Shown here: positions 10,716-24,274 of the stretch, one piece after another
How positions within the stretch are numbered: the first letter of the stretch is position 1
Layout of the letters: every line of letters begins with the position of its first letter
NCBI GenBank assembly: GCA_024741835.1
Contig: JAENRP010000167.1
Location: forward strand, 32,106 to 96,105
Length of the DNA stretch: 64,000 bases
Direction of reading: 5' to 3'
DNA from: Diplocarpon mali
Taxonomy: Eukaryota; Ascomycota; Leotiomycetes; Helotiales; Drepanopezizaceae
Notes under the pieces: generated by a model
What the model saw: only the letters and a program-made list of their open reading frames with translations
What the model was told of the DNA's origin: nothing
The model's database searches: none
Translations under genes and position numbers: made by a program

Positions 10716-12448
10716 GGTTTTCTGTGTATTCTCTTTGGTGTTCGAGGAAATCAGAGCTGCAGTCTAACGTGAGACTTTGGGCATCTAAGCTTGCCTAGGT
10801 AGCTCGTCCTTACCGAGCAGGGATATGGAGCCCAGTGCTTTTGATCACGTGGTGTTGGACATTGACTTCAGAAATTAAAGGGACATCGTGAACTTGCTTT
10901 TCCCGACAAAAAGGAGAAGTCTGTGTCGTGACATGGCCAAGCGGCCTTATACATGTTGTCATTGTAATGGAACCCATGGAAAGATGCCATTCAAAGATCT
11001 TCCAATACAGCCCAGCCACCTTCGTCAGATTCCTCTGCCCTGGTTGGACTATGATTAGCTTGTACCAAAATTTCATGCTTTATAATGCTTTGTGGTGACG
11101 GGCGAGGCATCAGCAACAGAATGTGTCAGTATCTCTGTTCTTAGCTGAGGCAGCAGATCCCTGCTCCAAGCGCACATGTGAAGGCATTCACAGCCGTTCA
11201 CAGCTCCCCCATACAAAAACATATGAGCTGTGCGTTCACCTTGGTGAAGTATTGCTCACATCACATCATATCACATCAGAGCAGGCCAAGATGCACGCGG
11301 CTTGTCACATTTTCCTGCGCTGTTAGGTCCTTTGCTATGTCCTTTCTCTCAAGCACGTGCAAGATGTATTTACAATGGGTTTTCCTGCCTAACTCCATCT
11401 CAACTGTGGTCACTTAGGAGACCTTTAAGTCTAGTTTAACAAACCTCGCCTCGATCGCTGAGAGCTGGCTTTCCAGCCCCTCTTCCATTGGGTATCGATC
11501 CTTGGTAGTCTCATGCAACATGTACGCACTCTACACGCGAAGCTGTAGATGTGAAGTTTGTCCTCGCGGTGTCTGAATCGGACGTAGCGATTCGTCTGCG
11601 TGTGTCTGTTTCGTGAGACTTGACCGAGTATAAGAGCGATTCTTTATTTTCGAACAAATAGCCACTTGCTGTCAATCTCACCTTGGCGTTGGGAACTTCA
11701 CATCTGCGGGCTTTGGTAACTGTTAATTGGTGGCACTTGTTCTCGAGTATTGGCAGTTGAGATTGTTCGCTCTCTGGTGATGGAGCCAGCTACCCAAGAT
11801 CCTACCTTCACCTTCGAATTCACCTTGTCTCCTGCTGCCTGCGTTCTCCGCTACTCCCTCTAGCGCCGTTCTGATCTCGCCTCGAGTCTCAACACTTCTC
11901 CGCCTAAGGACAAACACCTTCTTAAAAAACCCCCCCCCAATTTTTTCAAAGAACAAAGCCTCATCTACGAACTACCCTCCCCTTCCTCTACCATTTTCTT
12001 TTCGCATCGACGAGATCGCTTTAGCTTGCGCCGCAGTTAAAGCTATTCGCCTTTGCAATCAGTTGCTCTTGCACCACCACCGCAGGAGAACCACCAAGCC
12101 TCCTCTTCCGATCCTGGCGTTGAGACGAAGAAGCCTTACGCCTTCAACGAGGTATGTTGATCGATCTTCCTCCTCGTCCTATCGATGCACGCATATTATT
12201 TGCATGCACTGCCCTGCTTGTATCTCTCCTTTCTCAACCCTAGCGTGTCGCTTTCAAGATCTCTGGTCGTCTTCGACCTTCTTCGCCAGCGTTTCGGCTT
12301 CCAGAATCCCTTCTCCAACCTTCTGCTCTCTCTTTCTTTTCTATGTATCGCTCTTCAGTACTAATCTCCATTTTGCACATGCTGAAATCTCTTTGCTTTC
12401 AGCGTAGAACGTCCAGTGCTTCCTTGACCACCGCCCATCCCTAAAAGT
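10716..12448. other. Intergenic region and 5' leader of the dynamin-like gene
   Basis: No coding region is supported at 10716-11700. From about 11700 it is CT-rich like a fungal leader. A probable 5'UTR intron lies at 12152-12402 (donor GTATGT, acceptor TTTCAG). A run of nine C residues occurs near 11930. Confidence 0.45.
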
Positions 12449-15400
12449 ATGGCTTCTGGAGCCGGCAGAAGAACTGGCACGGTCAAGAGTGAGTTTGAAG
12501 CCATCTTGGGACTAAAGAGACCAGCCTCATCTGTGAAAGCATCTCGCACACAAACGCCGCATGTCAAGATTAAGCCGTTGCCTGAATCAATTGACCTGAC
12601 TCAATCTAACGATTTGGAAGACCCTTCTTCGTTCGAGTCAAAACAAGGTATCCAAGGCACGCTTGACGCCACTTACACTCTAAATCACCGCCATCCCTCA
12701 TCAGGCAAGCTTCAATCCGTTACAGTTCTGGCTATGGCTCAACTAACTTTTTTGTTTCAGCTTCGGGGCCTCGCCCTCTCGGGTATTGTGTTCAAACTCG
12801 GGCTATGGCAGATCCGCCACCACCGCAAGGATTGGAGTTTGTTGGCAAGAAGGTGAAGATTCTTGTCGACGCCATCGACGATCTTCGGAAGTTTCACTTG
12901 GAGCAAGTTGTAGGCCTTCCTGAGCTTGTTCTGGTCGGTGACCAGAGCGCTGGAAAATCATCGTTAATGAGCGCCTTGACCGAAGTCCAACTCCCGAAAG
13001 ACCAAGGCATATGTACCAAATGTCCCGCAAACATAAAAACATCTCCTGCGGACGAGTGGAGCTGCAGTGTGTCACTTCAGCAGGATTACTGCTATCAGCA
13101 TCCCCGTGGCGGCGTTGTTAGCGAACACGCCGTCACGAAGAACAATCCGTTTCCGCCCTGGAAGCCGCAGGAATCCGTGGTCAAGGAGTTCAAAACAATC
13201 ACCAATCCATCCGAGCTGGGAGACCTCGTCAAATGGGCACAGATTGCTATTCTTAACCACAATGATGAGTATACGGATTTCATTCCTGGTTCTGGAGCAC
13301 GTGCAAAAGGTGACTACGACCTCGAAAAGGAAGGGACCCTAGCAAAGTTTTCACCAAACGTGATATCAATTGGGATTTCCGGTCCAGGGCTTTCTGCCCT
13401 GTCGTTCTACGATCTTCCCGGAGTCTTTTCGATCTCGTCAAACGAAGACGAGGAATATCTGCCGAAAGTAATCGAAAACTTGGCCATTAAGTACATCAAG
13501 AGACCAAATGCACTTATCATCTGGACGCTGGCAATGAAGACCGACCCCAACAATTCGCATACTGGAAAAGTCATCCGGACTTGCAAAGCCATTGGAAGAT
13601 GTGTAGGAGTACTCACAAATCCCGACCATGTGTCAACGCGGCACATCGAATATGAGAAGATACTCCAGGGTAAGTCACATGTTGTCAAGCATGGCTATTT
13701 TGTCACCAGGCAGCCTGGTGAAAACTCTCAAATCGATGAAAATCATTACCATGCTCTTGCTCGTCAAAGCGAGATGGAGTTCTTCAACACTGATCCCCTC
13801 TGGACGACGCAATGGGCCAGATTCCGGAATCGCTGTGGAACCACTGCTATCCAGCAATTTCTCTCAACAGAACTTGCCAGACAGATTATGGCCAGGTTCG
13901 TCTTATGTTGGAGTGCTATTCTTTTTGATATACTGCTAATCAAGTCAGCATCCCGAGCATCAAGGAGAAGATTGGGGACCAATTGCGAAATGTCGTCCAG
14001 CAGCTGAACGAGTGCCCCCCTCTCCCAGACACCGATATCCGGAATACGATCATGAGGAAGCTCTGCGAATTCAGTAATGACGTGAGAAGCATAATGTACG
14101 GCGAATCGGTACACCGTGACTCGAACTCCGATCTGGACTTCCAGTCAGAGTGGTCTACTCTTGCTGACCAATTCCGAGACCTGGTATGCCACATCAAGCC
14201 CACGGTAGTCATCGCTCAGGAATCTGATCGTATTGCCCACGAGGTTATTGAGATTGCCAGCGATGACGATGATGTTTTCTCGAAAGTTAACACCCCCGCA
14301 AATCGTAAGCGACCGGGCCTGTTCTCAGAATTGCCCACTGCTCAGCGTCACAAACACAACAGCGGGAACGTGACTCCTGTGAAGGCCGAGAATGCGTGGA
14401 TGCAGCCACCGCCATCTCCCTTTCGCCCAGGCAACAACGACAAGAACCCTTTCCGGAATAGCCCATTCGAAGCTCTCGCTGGGCTAGGCAAAGGGTCAAT
14501 GGATCTCGCTTCCGTTCGAGCCTCAATTACCAAGCACCAGATGGGCCTTCCGGGTATCGTTAGTCCTCAGACTTACAATGAGCTTTGTTTGAAGAGCGTC
14601 TCTCCATGGGGCCGTGTTCTCGATGTTTTCATGGCAGAGACATTCTCTATTGTTGAGAAGCAGCTGGCCGAGACACTGCACCTCTACCTTGGTGTGTACG
14701 AGCAGACTGCACTCTATAGAGCTGCCCAGAAACACCTCCAGTCTTTCATTGAAAAGCACAAATCGGAGCAGCGCAGATTTCTTGGCGAGCTTCATGACTT
14801 GGAGACTTTCAAGTCGTACACAGTCAACAAGGCTTCGATGGGTGATCAAGAGGCCAAAGAGCTTCAATGCCTAACACTGGCTCGAAAGCTGAAGCGCTCC
14901 AGACTATTTGTTGAGAGGCAAATGAGGATCGACAAAAAGATGAGGCTCCCTGTAGATATGCCTATGGAAGAGAAGGATAGAAAAATTCGGGAGAGAGTTG
15001 CTGCTGTCAAGGATGACCAACTTCCCAAAGACCCGTTCGATAGCGAGGTCCGCGTTGCCTCCTATGTTCGAGCATACTATATGACAGCTGGCCTCCGCTT
15101 TGTCGACACGGTTTGTTTGAGCATAAAATGCTCGCTATTCCGCAAGATCCGGGACAACGTTACGTTCCATCTCGAAACTGAACTGGGAATTTTGGCTGCT
15201 CGAGATGGTATGTTCGATCCACATCGAATCAAGTACAATGCTGACAGGTTTTAGGCGAGGAGATATGCAGAGATCTGATGGAGGAGGACGACACCGTTGA
15301 CAAACGCCGCAAGAATCTACGAAAAGAGAAAGAGAGACTCGATGGCTTTACCAGCAGACTTGAAGCCCTCGAGAAGCAGATCGAAAAGACTGATGACGAG

Positions 15401-15547
15401 AATAGCCACAGAGCCACTGCTGCTTGTGAAGAGCATGATGAAGGCTCGGCTCGCTCTCGTCGGCCTTCGGGAGTTTCCTCTAACAGCGATACTGAGATGG
15501 GCGAGGTTGGGCTCGCTGGCGAGGAGTATAGATCGGACGATATCTGA
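12449..15547 (+). CDS. Dynamin-like GTPase (fungal Mx/dynamin-related protein)
   Basis: A large GTPase expected to self-assemble and remodel or tether membranes; the specific process is not evident. Exons 12449-12647, 12761-13895, 13949-15207 and 15255-15547 give 961 residues. The GTPase domain has G1 GDQSAGKSS at 126-134, G3 DLPG at 284-287 and G4 as TNPD at 352-355 instead of the usual TKPD. The middle/stalk region follows, and the C-terminal 90 residues form a charged coiled coil in the position of the GED. No PH domain, proline-rich tail or transmembrane segment is seen. An N-terminal extension of about 80 residues precedes the usual start; exon 1 is supported by a phase-correct splice. 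Two acidic-flanked hydrophobic motifs, SIDLTQ (47-52) and VIEIASDDDD (from 544), resemble SUMO-interacting motifs. Confidence 0.9.
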
Positions 15548-17361
15548 ATGATTTCCCTTAACGATAGATGGAATCAACAATGAGTCGCTGTCGTCACTGC
15601 GTGGATCATCCTCAGGCCTTGGATCTTCATCTCTAGCCTGATGGTTACACTGTCCTCGACTCGCAGTTCTACGGTCTCCCTTTCCTCAACTATGACGTCT
15701 TATATACACGCTCAATCAGCGGTCTCAACTCGCAAAATTTACGTTCAGTACAATAGTATCTTCCCAGATCCTCGACTTCCTTTTCGAATCTGTACATACT
15801 CGAGGCTATGGGACTTGGCGCATGTACTGGGCAGAATAAATCACACCCTCGCTTTATGTACTTGTACATCACTCTACCTCACAGGTGCATGGGTGCTTAG
15901 TACGATTTTGCTCAAGACCTTTCCAGGCCCGGTTGATCTTCTAGATTTCCATATCGAGTAAGCAGAACTGTCCCCTGCCTTTACCTACTCTTCGCTGCTG
16001 TCATCTGGACTTCTACATCTTGCTTAGTTTTGCTTTTTATATTCTGTTTCTCTTGTAAATACTTCGATGCTGGGCTGGGGGTCGGTGCCTCGGGCATAGA
16101 TTTGGCTTTGATACCGGATTAGACGTTGGGTAAGCAAAAGAGCTTCGTTTTCGTCAATGAACATGGTGAGCATCGAGAAAGTAGGATGGGCTTTGTTGAA
16201 ATAGTCATAGATGCGTGATATTTGATGATCAAGATGACACTCTAAACACTGGAGTATATTGAGAATCAAAACATTCTTCTACGTCGCTTTCTTGCCATTG
16301 ATCTGCCGTCGCATGTTGATGATGTCTTGTCAGTTATTCGAAGGCAGGGACGTTTCTTGACGTAAATGCTGCGACTATGAGTTAGATGCGCTAACTCGTA
16401 GACTGAGCTGGATACTTACGGTTATGATACTTGAGCTTGTCCGATTTTGACTCTTGAACTCCGAGCTCCATGCGCTTGAGTTCCGAGACCCAAAGCCCAG
16501 CCTGAATTCCGGCTTAGCTCAACTAGTTCTTATACTCCATCTCCGGTATATATACATATATATATTTTTGGGGGGAAAATAAAATGTCTTTGACCTCTGA
16601 ACACCCCTCTCCTGCTCTTGTGCTCACTCCTCGTTCTTCCTCTACGCCTCACACTCCACAAAGGCTCATCATAACACCCTTCACGCGCCAGATAAGAAGT
16701 AGTCGCTCGCTGCTTTGACGCTTCTGGGCCCGGGGTGCAGTTGAGCTGGACGGTGGCGCTGCGCTGCGGATATTTGTACGTGTGGCTTTGCCCGAGGAAC
16801 TTGGGTTCGATGTGATAGCGGCGTGTTCTATTTCTCCTGGCTACTACCGTAGTTGCAGTCTCGACTGTTCATAAAGTCATGTTTAAAGGCGTCAATGTCA
16901 GGATTAGTTCCGGATTTTGATATCATTGTTGAATCTAATATCTGATCTTGTTCTGTTACTATTTGAATATAGACTTGTTAAGTCTCAGTTTCTAAGACCT
17001 CTGTTGTCAGCTGATATGTCACATGACGGCGCTCTGATCTGCTATGTCACGTGTCCTCCATGCCGTCAGTCGATCTTTTCGTCTTTGCACCCAAGAATGG
17101 GGGAGCTTCACGCTCACAAACATTGATAGCCATGGCACCGATATTCCGATGATATCCCAACCGCTGAGCCATGTCCCCATCTTTGTCCACGTTTCTTATC
17201 GTGCTATCGGCCTAATTCGACGACTCTCGGTATCTACAATAGTCATGGGCTTGCGTATATATTTGCTCAAGACTGGCCCATAAGCTGTACCATCACAGCT
17301 CGGTCGCGGAACAGTCATTTCAAGATTGAATTTAGATCGCAACAGATCAGATTCAGGAAAG
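15548..17361. other. Intergenic region between dynamin-like and MFS genes
   Basis: It contains the dynamin 3' region and the MFS promoter. Small open frames of 60-106 codons occur on both strands, including an 81-codon minus-strand frame at 16024-16269, but none has a recognisable domain or convincing splice partners. Confidence 0.4.
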
Positions 17362-19172
17362 ATGGGCTTTTCGAAGCGAGTCAAGGATTACATCCATCAG
17401 CCATACGAGCACCCGGGTGAAGGAAAGCTTGTGAGGAAGCTGGGTGAGAAAAAGTGTCCCGAATGAGACTTAGTTGTGTCTTTGGAGTCATATATTAACT
17501 TTCAATGCAGATTTCTTCATCTTGACTTTTTGCTGTCTGATGTACTTTACCAACTATCTCGATCGATCCAACCTGGCAAATGCATATGTTAGTGGCATGA
17601 AAGAGGAGTTGAATTTTAAGGGGAGCCAGTACAACCTCATCAACACCGTTTTTACCGTCGGGTACGTAAATTAATCCAATACTCCCAGTCCAGTTGCAAA
17701 CCATCAAGTTTCAAGGCTGGCCAACGACAAAGTCGGTTACCACTTGGAATAAATACGCGAAGGGGCGAATGACCGTTTTTTAACATTCAACAGCTACATC
17801 GTCGGCCAAATCCCAAGCAATCTAGCTCTCTACCACCTCAAACCACGTATCTTCTTTCCCAGCATGATGATCATCTGGGGTAGTCTCACCATGGTAACTG
17901 CAGCGGCCAAGAATCCGCGCCACATAATGGGCATACGCTTCTTCCAAGGCATCGCCGAATCCTCGACTTTCGTCGGCACTCACTATATACTTGGATCTTG
18001 GTATACGGGCCGCGAACTCGGCAAGCGCTCTGGCATCTTCACAGCCTCCGGCCTCGCTGGAACCATGTTTGGCGGCTTCTTGCAAACGGCCATCAACTCC
18101 TCCCTAGACGGCGCAAGAGGGATGTCGGGCTGGCGATGGCTCTTCGTGATTGACGGCTTGATCACTATCCCGATTGCCGTCTACGGACTTTTCCTGTTCC
18201 CCGATACGCCATCCACGACATCGGCGTTCTACCTGACTACCTCGGAGCGTGCGCTGGCCATCTCGCGCGTGCCCGAAGTGCCTGAAAGAAGACCATGGAA
18301 CTTGGCATTTGTCAAGAGGGTGTTGACATCTTGGCATTGGTACGGTTTCGTTGTACTGTGGATTATCGCCGGCGAGACCGAGTCTTTCTCTTCGAACTCA
18401 CTGCTGGCTCTTTATATGAAGTCTACCAAGGAATATAGCATCCCACAACTTAACAATTACCCCACCGGCGTGCCCGCCGTCGGTATCGTCTCCACCTTGT
18501 TCTGGGCCACTCTCACCGACTTTCTCGGCGGTAAGCGCTATCTAGTCGGATATTGGATCGGTATCACGGGCGTGGCGACAGCAGCTATGATCCTTAGCCC
18601 TAGCGCCAGCATATCTACCATCTTCGGCGCATACTACTGGGCAGGTAGCGTCTACGCCTGCCAGGCGACTTTCTTTGCGTGGTATGTGAAGGAAAATCCT
18701 TTTCAAAACTTCCGAATGTCGTTCTGGTGAAATCTCCCGTCATCTCCGGAAACTTTTTTTAATACGCTTTGACTGACCCTCGTTTCCTAACAGGGCCAAC
18801 GATGCTATGAGATTTGAGGAGGACAGTTTGAGGGCGGTGGTTATTGCCAGTATGAACTGTGGTAGTAATGCTGTGAATGCTTGGTGGAGTCTGTTGTTTT
18901 ATGCTGCTGACATGGCGCCAAAATTCACAGTATATTCTTCTTCCCTGCCTCGTTCCTTATTGACGATGAATGAGAGGATCTCGGCTGACTTGGTGGTCAC
19001 TTAGAAAGGCATGTGGGCTATGATTGCTACGTCTATCGCGCTGGCTATCTGGACCACGGGGCTCCTCTACATGACTGTCAGAGCGGACAAGAGGCGTGCT
19101 GTGAAGGTGGAAAGAGAGCCGGGCACAGTTGATAAGAGCTATGAAGCTGAGGTTTGCGATATCAAAGTCTAG
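17362..19172 (+). CDS. MFS permease, anion:cation symporter family (pantothenate/allantoate permease-like)
   Basis: A plasma-membrane proton symporter of the Dal5/Liz1/Seo1-type family, which takes up small organic anions such as pantothenate or allantoate. The substrate cannot be read from sequence. Exons 17362-17443, 17511-17661, 17794-18681, 18794-18929 and 19005-19172 give 474 residues. Family landmarks: NYLDRSNLANAYVSGM after the first helix, NTVFTVGYIVGQIPSNLAL, RFFQGIAESSTFVGTHYILG, and the loop-2/3 region ELGKRSGIFTASGLAGTMFGG. About twelve hydrophobic segments are visible. All four introns are phase-consistent and 67-132 bp long. The closest resemblance by eye is to Liz1/pantothenate-type transporters. 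Confidence 0.85.
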
Positions 19173-20252
19173 AGATGTATCCCATCCAGCATCACCTTCA
19201 ACATGTGCGTAAGACCATACAAATATACTTGAATTTTCCACGATTCATTATTGAAAGCTCAACGTTCTCAGATACTTCTTCTCAGGAGATTTTCTTCCGC
19301 CTCTCCTTTGCCGGCTTCTCTTCTCCGGTTTGTCCATCCTCTTCAGTCTTTGCAGTCTCATCTTCATCTGATCAATTTTCTCTCCTTCCGACTAACTCGT
19401 CTCACCACTCATCTCATAATTAGCATCAACTAGATACTTATGCAATAGTCAGATGTCCGCATCGGGATCAAACACGGAGCCTTTCACGCCTGGCGGCCAC
19501 TTCTCCCCAACTTCCTGCATCCTCATCGAACGCTCCCCCGTCCTTCCCATCTCCAGTTCCTCGCACTTCTTCTCTTAACACCAATCTATCTCCTACTACA
19601 GATGGAGAGATCGTAAACACCGGGGGTAGACTGCCGATAGCGATTATAATTTACCCATGTCCATGCCCTTCTGCATCGATCCCGATGATTCAGAGCTCGG
19701 CCTTTCAAGCCCAAGCCCGACCCCATTACCCTCGTAGAAACCAACCTCTTCATCTAGAGCGATATGCCGTAAGGTTCGAGCGGAATCTGGAGGTGAGTTA
19801 CGTTTCAGGACGGCGGCTCGCAAACGGAAGTCCGTTCCCTTCGGCTGCGCTTGTCAACAAGCCATCTCGCTAAACTCAGGAGCGGGACAGTGTGCCTTAG
19901 CGAGGCTGTAATTATCCTCGGCGACGGAGATATCAAGCAATGCAATCGCAATCAAGGTAGTCGACAACAGTTGGATTATTATACCACGGGATGTTCGGTA
20001 TCGCGTACACGGTGATACGCAGATAAAAAGCGTCCATCTTTTTGGTACTCTATGAGCCCTTGAGGAAGATTACCTTCTAGTGCACTGATGATTCAGGACG
20101 GCAAAAGGTAGGTTCCTAAAAACATACAACAGCAGGTATTCGCTGGTAGTCACCCACCCAACTACTAATCTACCGATCTGAGTCTTGTATATGGCAGAGC
20201 GGACGGGATGCCTAATTCTCCTCAGTCTATGGTCGTATGTGAACACTTAATG
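19173..20252. other. Intergenic region beside the retrotransposon block, possible truncated gene start
   Basis: At 19453 an ATG begins a 43-codon Ser/Pro-rich frame (MSASGSNTEPFTPGG...). A second proline/serine-rich frame follows at about 19550-19870. Together they resemble a disordered N-terminus of a regulatory protein, but frames do not join cleanly and nothing recognisable follows before the retrotransposon. I cannot support a gene. Confidence 0.25.
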
Positions 20253-20257
20253 TATTT

Positions 20258-20497
20258 TATAGCAATGAGGTTCTCTGATAGTGAACTTGATAGTAAACTA
20301 GAAGAGGGCACGAAGAAGTATGAGGTGCAAACGACGATATTAGGTATCTTGTGTCTTGATTTATAAGAGCTCTCTAACTACGAGCTATTTAATAAGGGCT
20401 GCTACTAAGTCATATGGCAAGTTATATAATATATTATATGTATAATATATTATATGATAGATTATATGATAAATATGTGATAGGTATTCCTATAATA
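20258..20497 (-). repeat. 3' LTR (left) of copia element 1
   Basis: 240 bp, starting TATAGCAATGAGG on the plus strand. Same family as 33958-34197, 43524-43752, 44152-44384 and 45484-45730. RIP has turned the CATGTGAC-rich part into TA-rich sequence. Confidence 0.9.
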
Positions 20498-20680
20498 CAC
20501 CCCTTTGAGGAGACCTTTAAAGGTACTTGCCAGTAATATATATGATATTATAACTTTTGTTATAGTCTATAGTTTTGCATAAAAAATCAACCTGCAGATA
20601 TAAGAAATAGAGTAGAGTTCGCTAGCGCGAAATCTACCCTTTAGTAAGTCAAAATCAACTCGCGGGCCCGGCCTAGGAGT

Positions 20681-20770
20681 AAAAAATCACCCCTTAATAG
20701 AAGTGCAAAAAAAAAATCACCTTATAATAGAGGTGCAAAAAAAAAATCACCCTTTAATCGAGGTGCAGAA
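20681..20770 (+). repeat. Three-copy tandem repeat with A-tracts
   Basis: About 30-bp units of the form A(n)TCACC-CTTTAAT-GAGGTGC occur three times directly after the first 23-mer copy. A related piece follows the fourth 23-mer near 22671. Confidence 0.75.
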
Positions 20771-23700
20771 CCTTTATATTTAACAATTTGATAAAGGCGG
20801 CGTAGTTGGAGCTATTTAAGCTCTTAGTAAGGCCGTCGGCAGCGTTATCTTTAGTATTAGTGTACTAAAGGTCTAAATGGCCTTTCCGAAGCTCTTGCCG
20901 AATATAATAGAATTTGATATTAATATACTTTATTCTCTAATAATATTCGAGGTTTTCGGTAAGATAAAGGGCTCTTTAGTTATCGCAAATCATCTCGACT
21001 TTAGTAGCGTTATTGCTAGTATAGCCTATTTCCTTAAGTACTTAGCGTATCTAAGAGGCCTCTTATGCGAATTTGCATATAGTGATATACTCTGCCTCTA
21101 TAGATAAGAGAGCGATAATAGTTTATCGCTTAAAGGAGGCGGTAATTATGCTATTATTAAGGAAGAAGACGGCCTTAGAATAGGAGGCTTTACTTCCTCT
21201 ATCACCTGCCTAATTAGAATCGCAATAGCTATGCAATTTCTAAAGCTCTAAGTCAGTTGTTTTACTTCTAAAGGTAGTATAATAGAATCGCGTTCCTTGC
21301 AAGTACTATAAAACTCGTTTTAAAGCTGCTATATATTATAGCGAAGGGTTAGTAAGGAATTTGCTAAGAATAGAGCAATAGTATAGTATATCCTAACGCG
21401 TATAGTGCGTAAGGTACTATAGAGAACTATAGATCTCTTAGTATAGCTTCACTTCCTATAGAGTGGCTTAGCCTTTAAATTTGACTATATGAACTTTATA
21501 GCTATTAGTAAAAGGCGTTAGTACGCTTTTGTAATTAGTTATATAAAAACGTTTAAGAACCTTATTAACATAGGCGTTTTAATAAAGTGAAATTATTCTA
21601 TTTTATCGATCTTTAACTATATGTACTCTTAAGAAGTAGTTAGCCGGTTCGCTACCTATAATCTTAAAGAGGTTGCAAAGATCTCTCTTAAACTTATTAT
21701 ATATATCACCCTTCTTGGCTACTATAAGGAAGTCGTTAACGTAGGTAACGATAAGAATCTAAGAGGCGCGGTTGATATATATACAATTGTTAGTATTAAG
21801 AGGTTGAAAATCGAGCTTTTATAGCTCGGACTATAGCTTTTCTTACTATAGTTGTAGAGATTGCTTTAAGTTATATAAGGCCTTAAGAAGCTTAAGACAG
21901 TAGTCTTAAGATAAAAGAACGACCTTATCTTAAGTATATTTAAGAGGTAACTTAATATAGATATTAGAGTTAGCTTTTAAATTAAGGAAAGCTATCTTAA
22001 CGTCGAACTGATCTAGCTCAAAGTTGTATAGTACTACAAGTGCAATTGCGATCTTCTAAACCGTAGATTTGCAAACTCTAGCAAATGTCTAGTTATAATC
22101 TCGACCTTATTATTATATATAGCCTTATATAACGAATCTGACCTTTTATTAGGAGATTTCCCTATTTTAATCTCTTTTGATTTTAAAGACAAGCCTCAAT
22201 CTAAGTACTCTATTATCTTTAGAGAGTTTTAAGCGTTTTACTACTACTTATATATTCTTATAAGTAAGGGAATTATACTTAGAGTTGATTGCAGATCGCC
22301 ATTTATTAGTATTAGCGTAAGAGAGGGCTTATTCGACTATTTTCAAGTTATTTAAGTAAGAAGAGTTAAGTAAGGCTATATTAAAGGCGCTTAAATAAAC
22401 TTTCTTATTATTAGAGTTATCAGCTTTGAATCTAAGAGCAGTAGAGCAAGTAGCTCTCTTCTCAGAAGGCTAAGGGTAAGCTTTATTCTTTAAACTAAGA
22501 GGTCTTCCTCTTTTTCTTAAAGTTAGAAGCTCAGCTTCTCCTAAATCAGAATTAACTCGCGGTCTTAGCCTAGGAGTGAAATCATCGTAAGAGTTAGTAT
22601 TAACTCGCGGTCCTAGCCTAAGAGTGAAATCGTAAGAGTGAGAATTGACTTGCAGTCTTAGACTAGGAGTCAAATCACCCTTTAATTAAGAAGAGGAATT
22701 TTCCTTAAGGTATAGCTCTATAATCAGGCCATTTTTATTAAATCAAATGTAAGATGATCGAATAATCTTATTACCTATTTATAATAGTATATAGATTTAA
22801 TAGATACTTTTACTATTAAATCCGATAAGAGTACCTACCTCTGCTCTTAAAGCAAGTTTATTACTTTAAGTTCGCCTTTCTTTCTTAATTAGCATATAGA
22901 CGCAATAGCCTAGGACTTGAAGATGCTTAATTAAGAGAGTATAAGGCTTATTAGGCTTAATATTATTTTAAAAGATCTTATATAGAGTCTTGCCGCTAAG
23001 AATATTAGAGGCAGTAAGATTGGTAATATATATTACTAAAAGGAGGAGGTAAGGCTAAAGAAAGGAGGGGATATTTTAATCAATTACAGCTATTCGCAAC
23101 TTTTCTATTAGTATACGAATTGATTATTCCGATCTGCTATCTTATTCTGGCGTATATAGAGTAGATTCCTTTAAAATCATACTAAGGTTTTCTATAAGTA
23201 TTCGCATCTGTATAAGAGAGTACTCCTTGCCTCTATTAGTTCTTTACTGCTTAATTATACAATTATATTAAGTTTATAAGAGGCTGATTATCTTCTTATT
23301 TGCCTTAAAGGCATTAGATTTATTTATATAAGTCTATCCCTACTTAGCTATTATAGCTGCGTAAGTAAAGATAGAAGCGTATTTATAGCTATTAAGGCCA
23401 GTTGGCTTTAGATGAACCATATTAATATATAGTTTGTCAAGTGCCTTTGTAGGTTGAGGGCAAGCTAAACGTTTATTAATATATTAGAGAGGTCTGCCTT
23501 TCTTATAAAGGGCGCAAATTCGCGTCTTCTTTGATTTTGTTTCCTTAATCTGTATATTAGTAATAGTAGATTAGGTCTTTCTAACCGTTTATAGGCTAGC
23601 GTAGTCTAATCGACGGTACTAGAGCTTAATATTAAAAGGTCCATTCTCAATAGCAGCTAAGAGAGTATATCTACTTATATAACTAGAGGAGTTAGTAGAA

Positions 23701-23957
23701 GGCTATTCCTCATTAATATATATATTATTATCGATAGTGCAAATTTCCTTCTTATTAGATAGGAATAGCTTGCCATTTCGATAGAAGCCTTTGATTTTAT
23801 TAAGTTTACTACCTAAGTATAGGCAGATAGGTAATTGAGGTATATAGAGAGTATTAATTAACTTAAGAATATATACCTTTCTATTGGATTTAAGTGCGTT
23901 AACTTTGCAAGTACTAACGCTAAGAGGTTGAATAGATCTATTAACTATACTTAAAGA

Positions 23958-24274
23958 GGGTATGTAACGACACAGAACCGCCGAAGTGCGAGATCAAGTA
24001 TAGGAGCAAGAAGTAGTGCAAAAGGCGTATTCTATAGGTCTAATACGAAGGAAACGAAGAAGTTAAAGAGCCCTCCCTATAGGAGAGCCCTTCTCCCTTA
24101 TATACATCAGCAGCTCAAGGCTCTTTGCCCGTTCACGTGATATTATGCAAGAATATCCTTTTGCACCTTTAGGGTCGATTCGAAATAACCCTGCATCAAA
24201 TCGAGATTGCAAAACCTTAAAACGCCGTACTCCCAGGTAATTGCACTAAGTGGAGGTGCAGCCGTTATAGGGTA
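23958..24274 (+). repeat. 307-bp solo LTR with TSD GGGTA, inserted in copia element 1
   Basis: The LTR is 23963-24269, beginning TGTAACGACAC and ending GCCGTTATA (CGTTACA before RIP). GGGTA flanks it on both sides (23958-23962 and 24270-24274). It has lost its internal region by LTR-LTR recombination. It retains many CpA/TpG steps, so it is much less RIP-mutated than the copy at 5468-5774. Confidence 0.9.
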
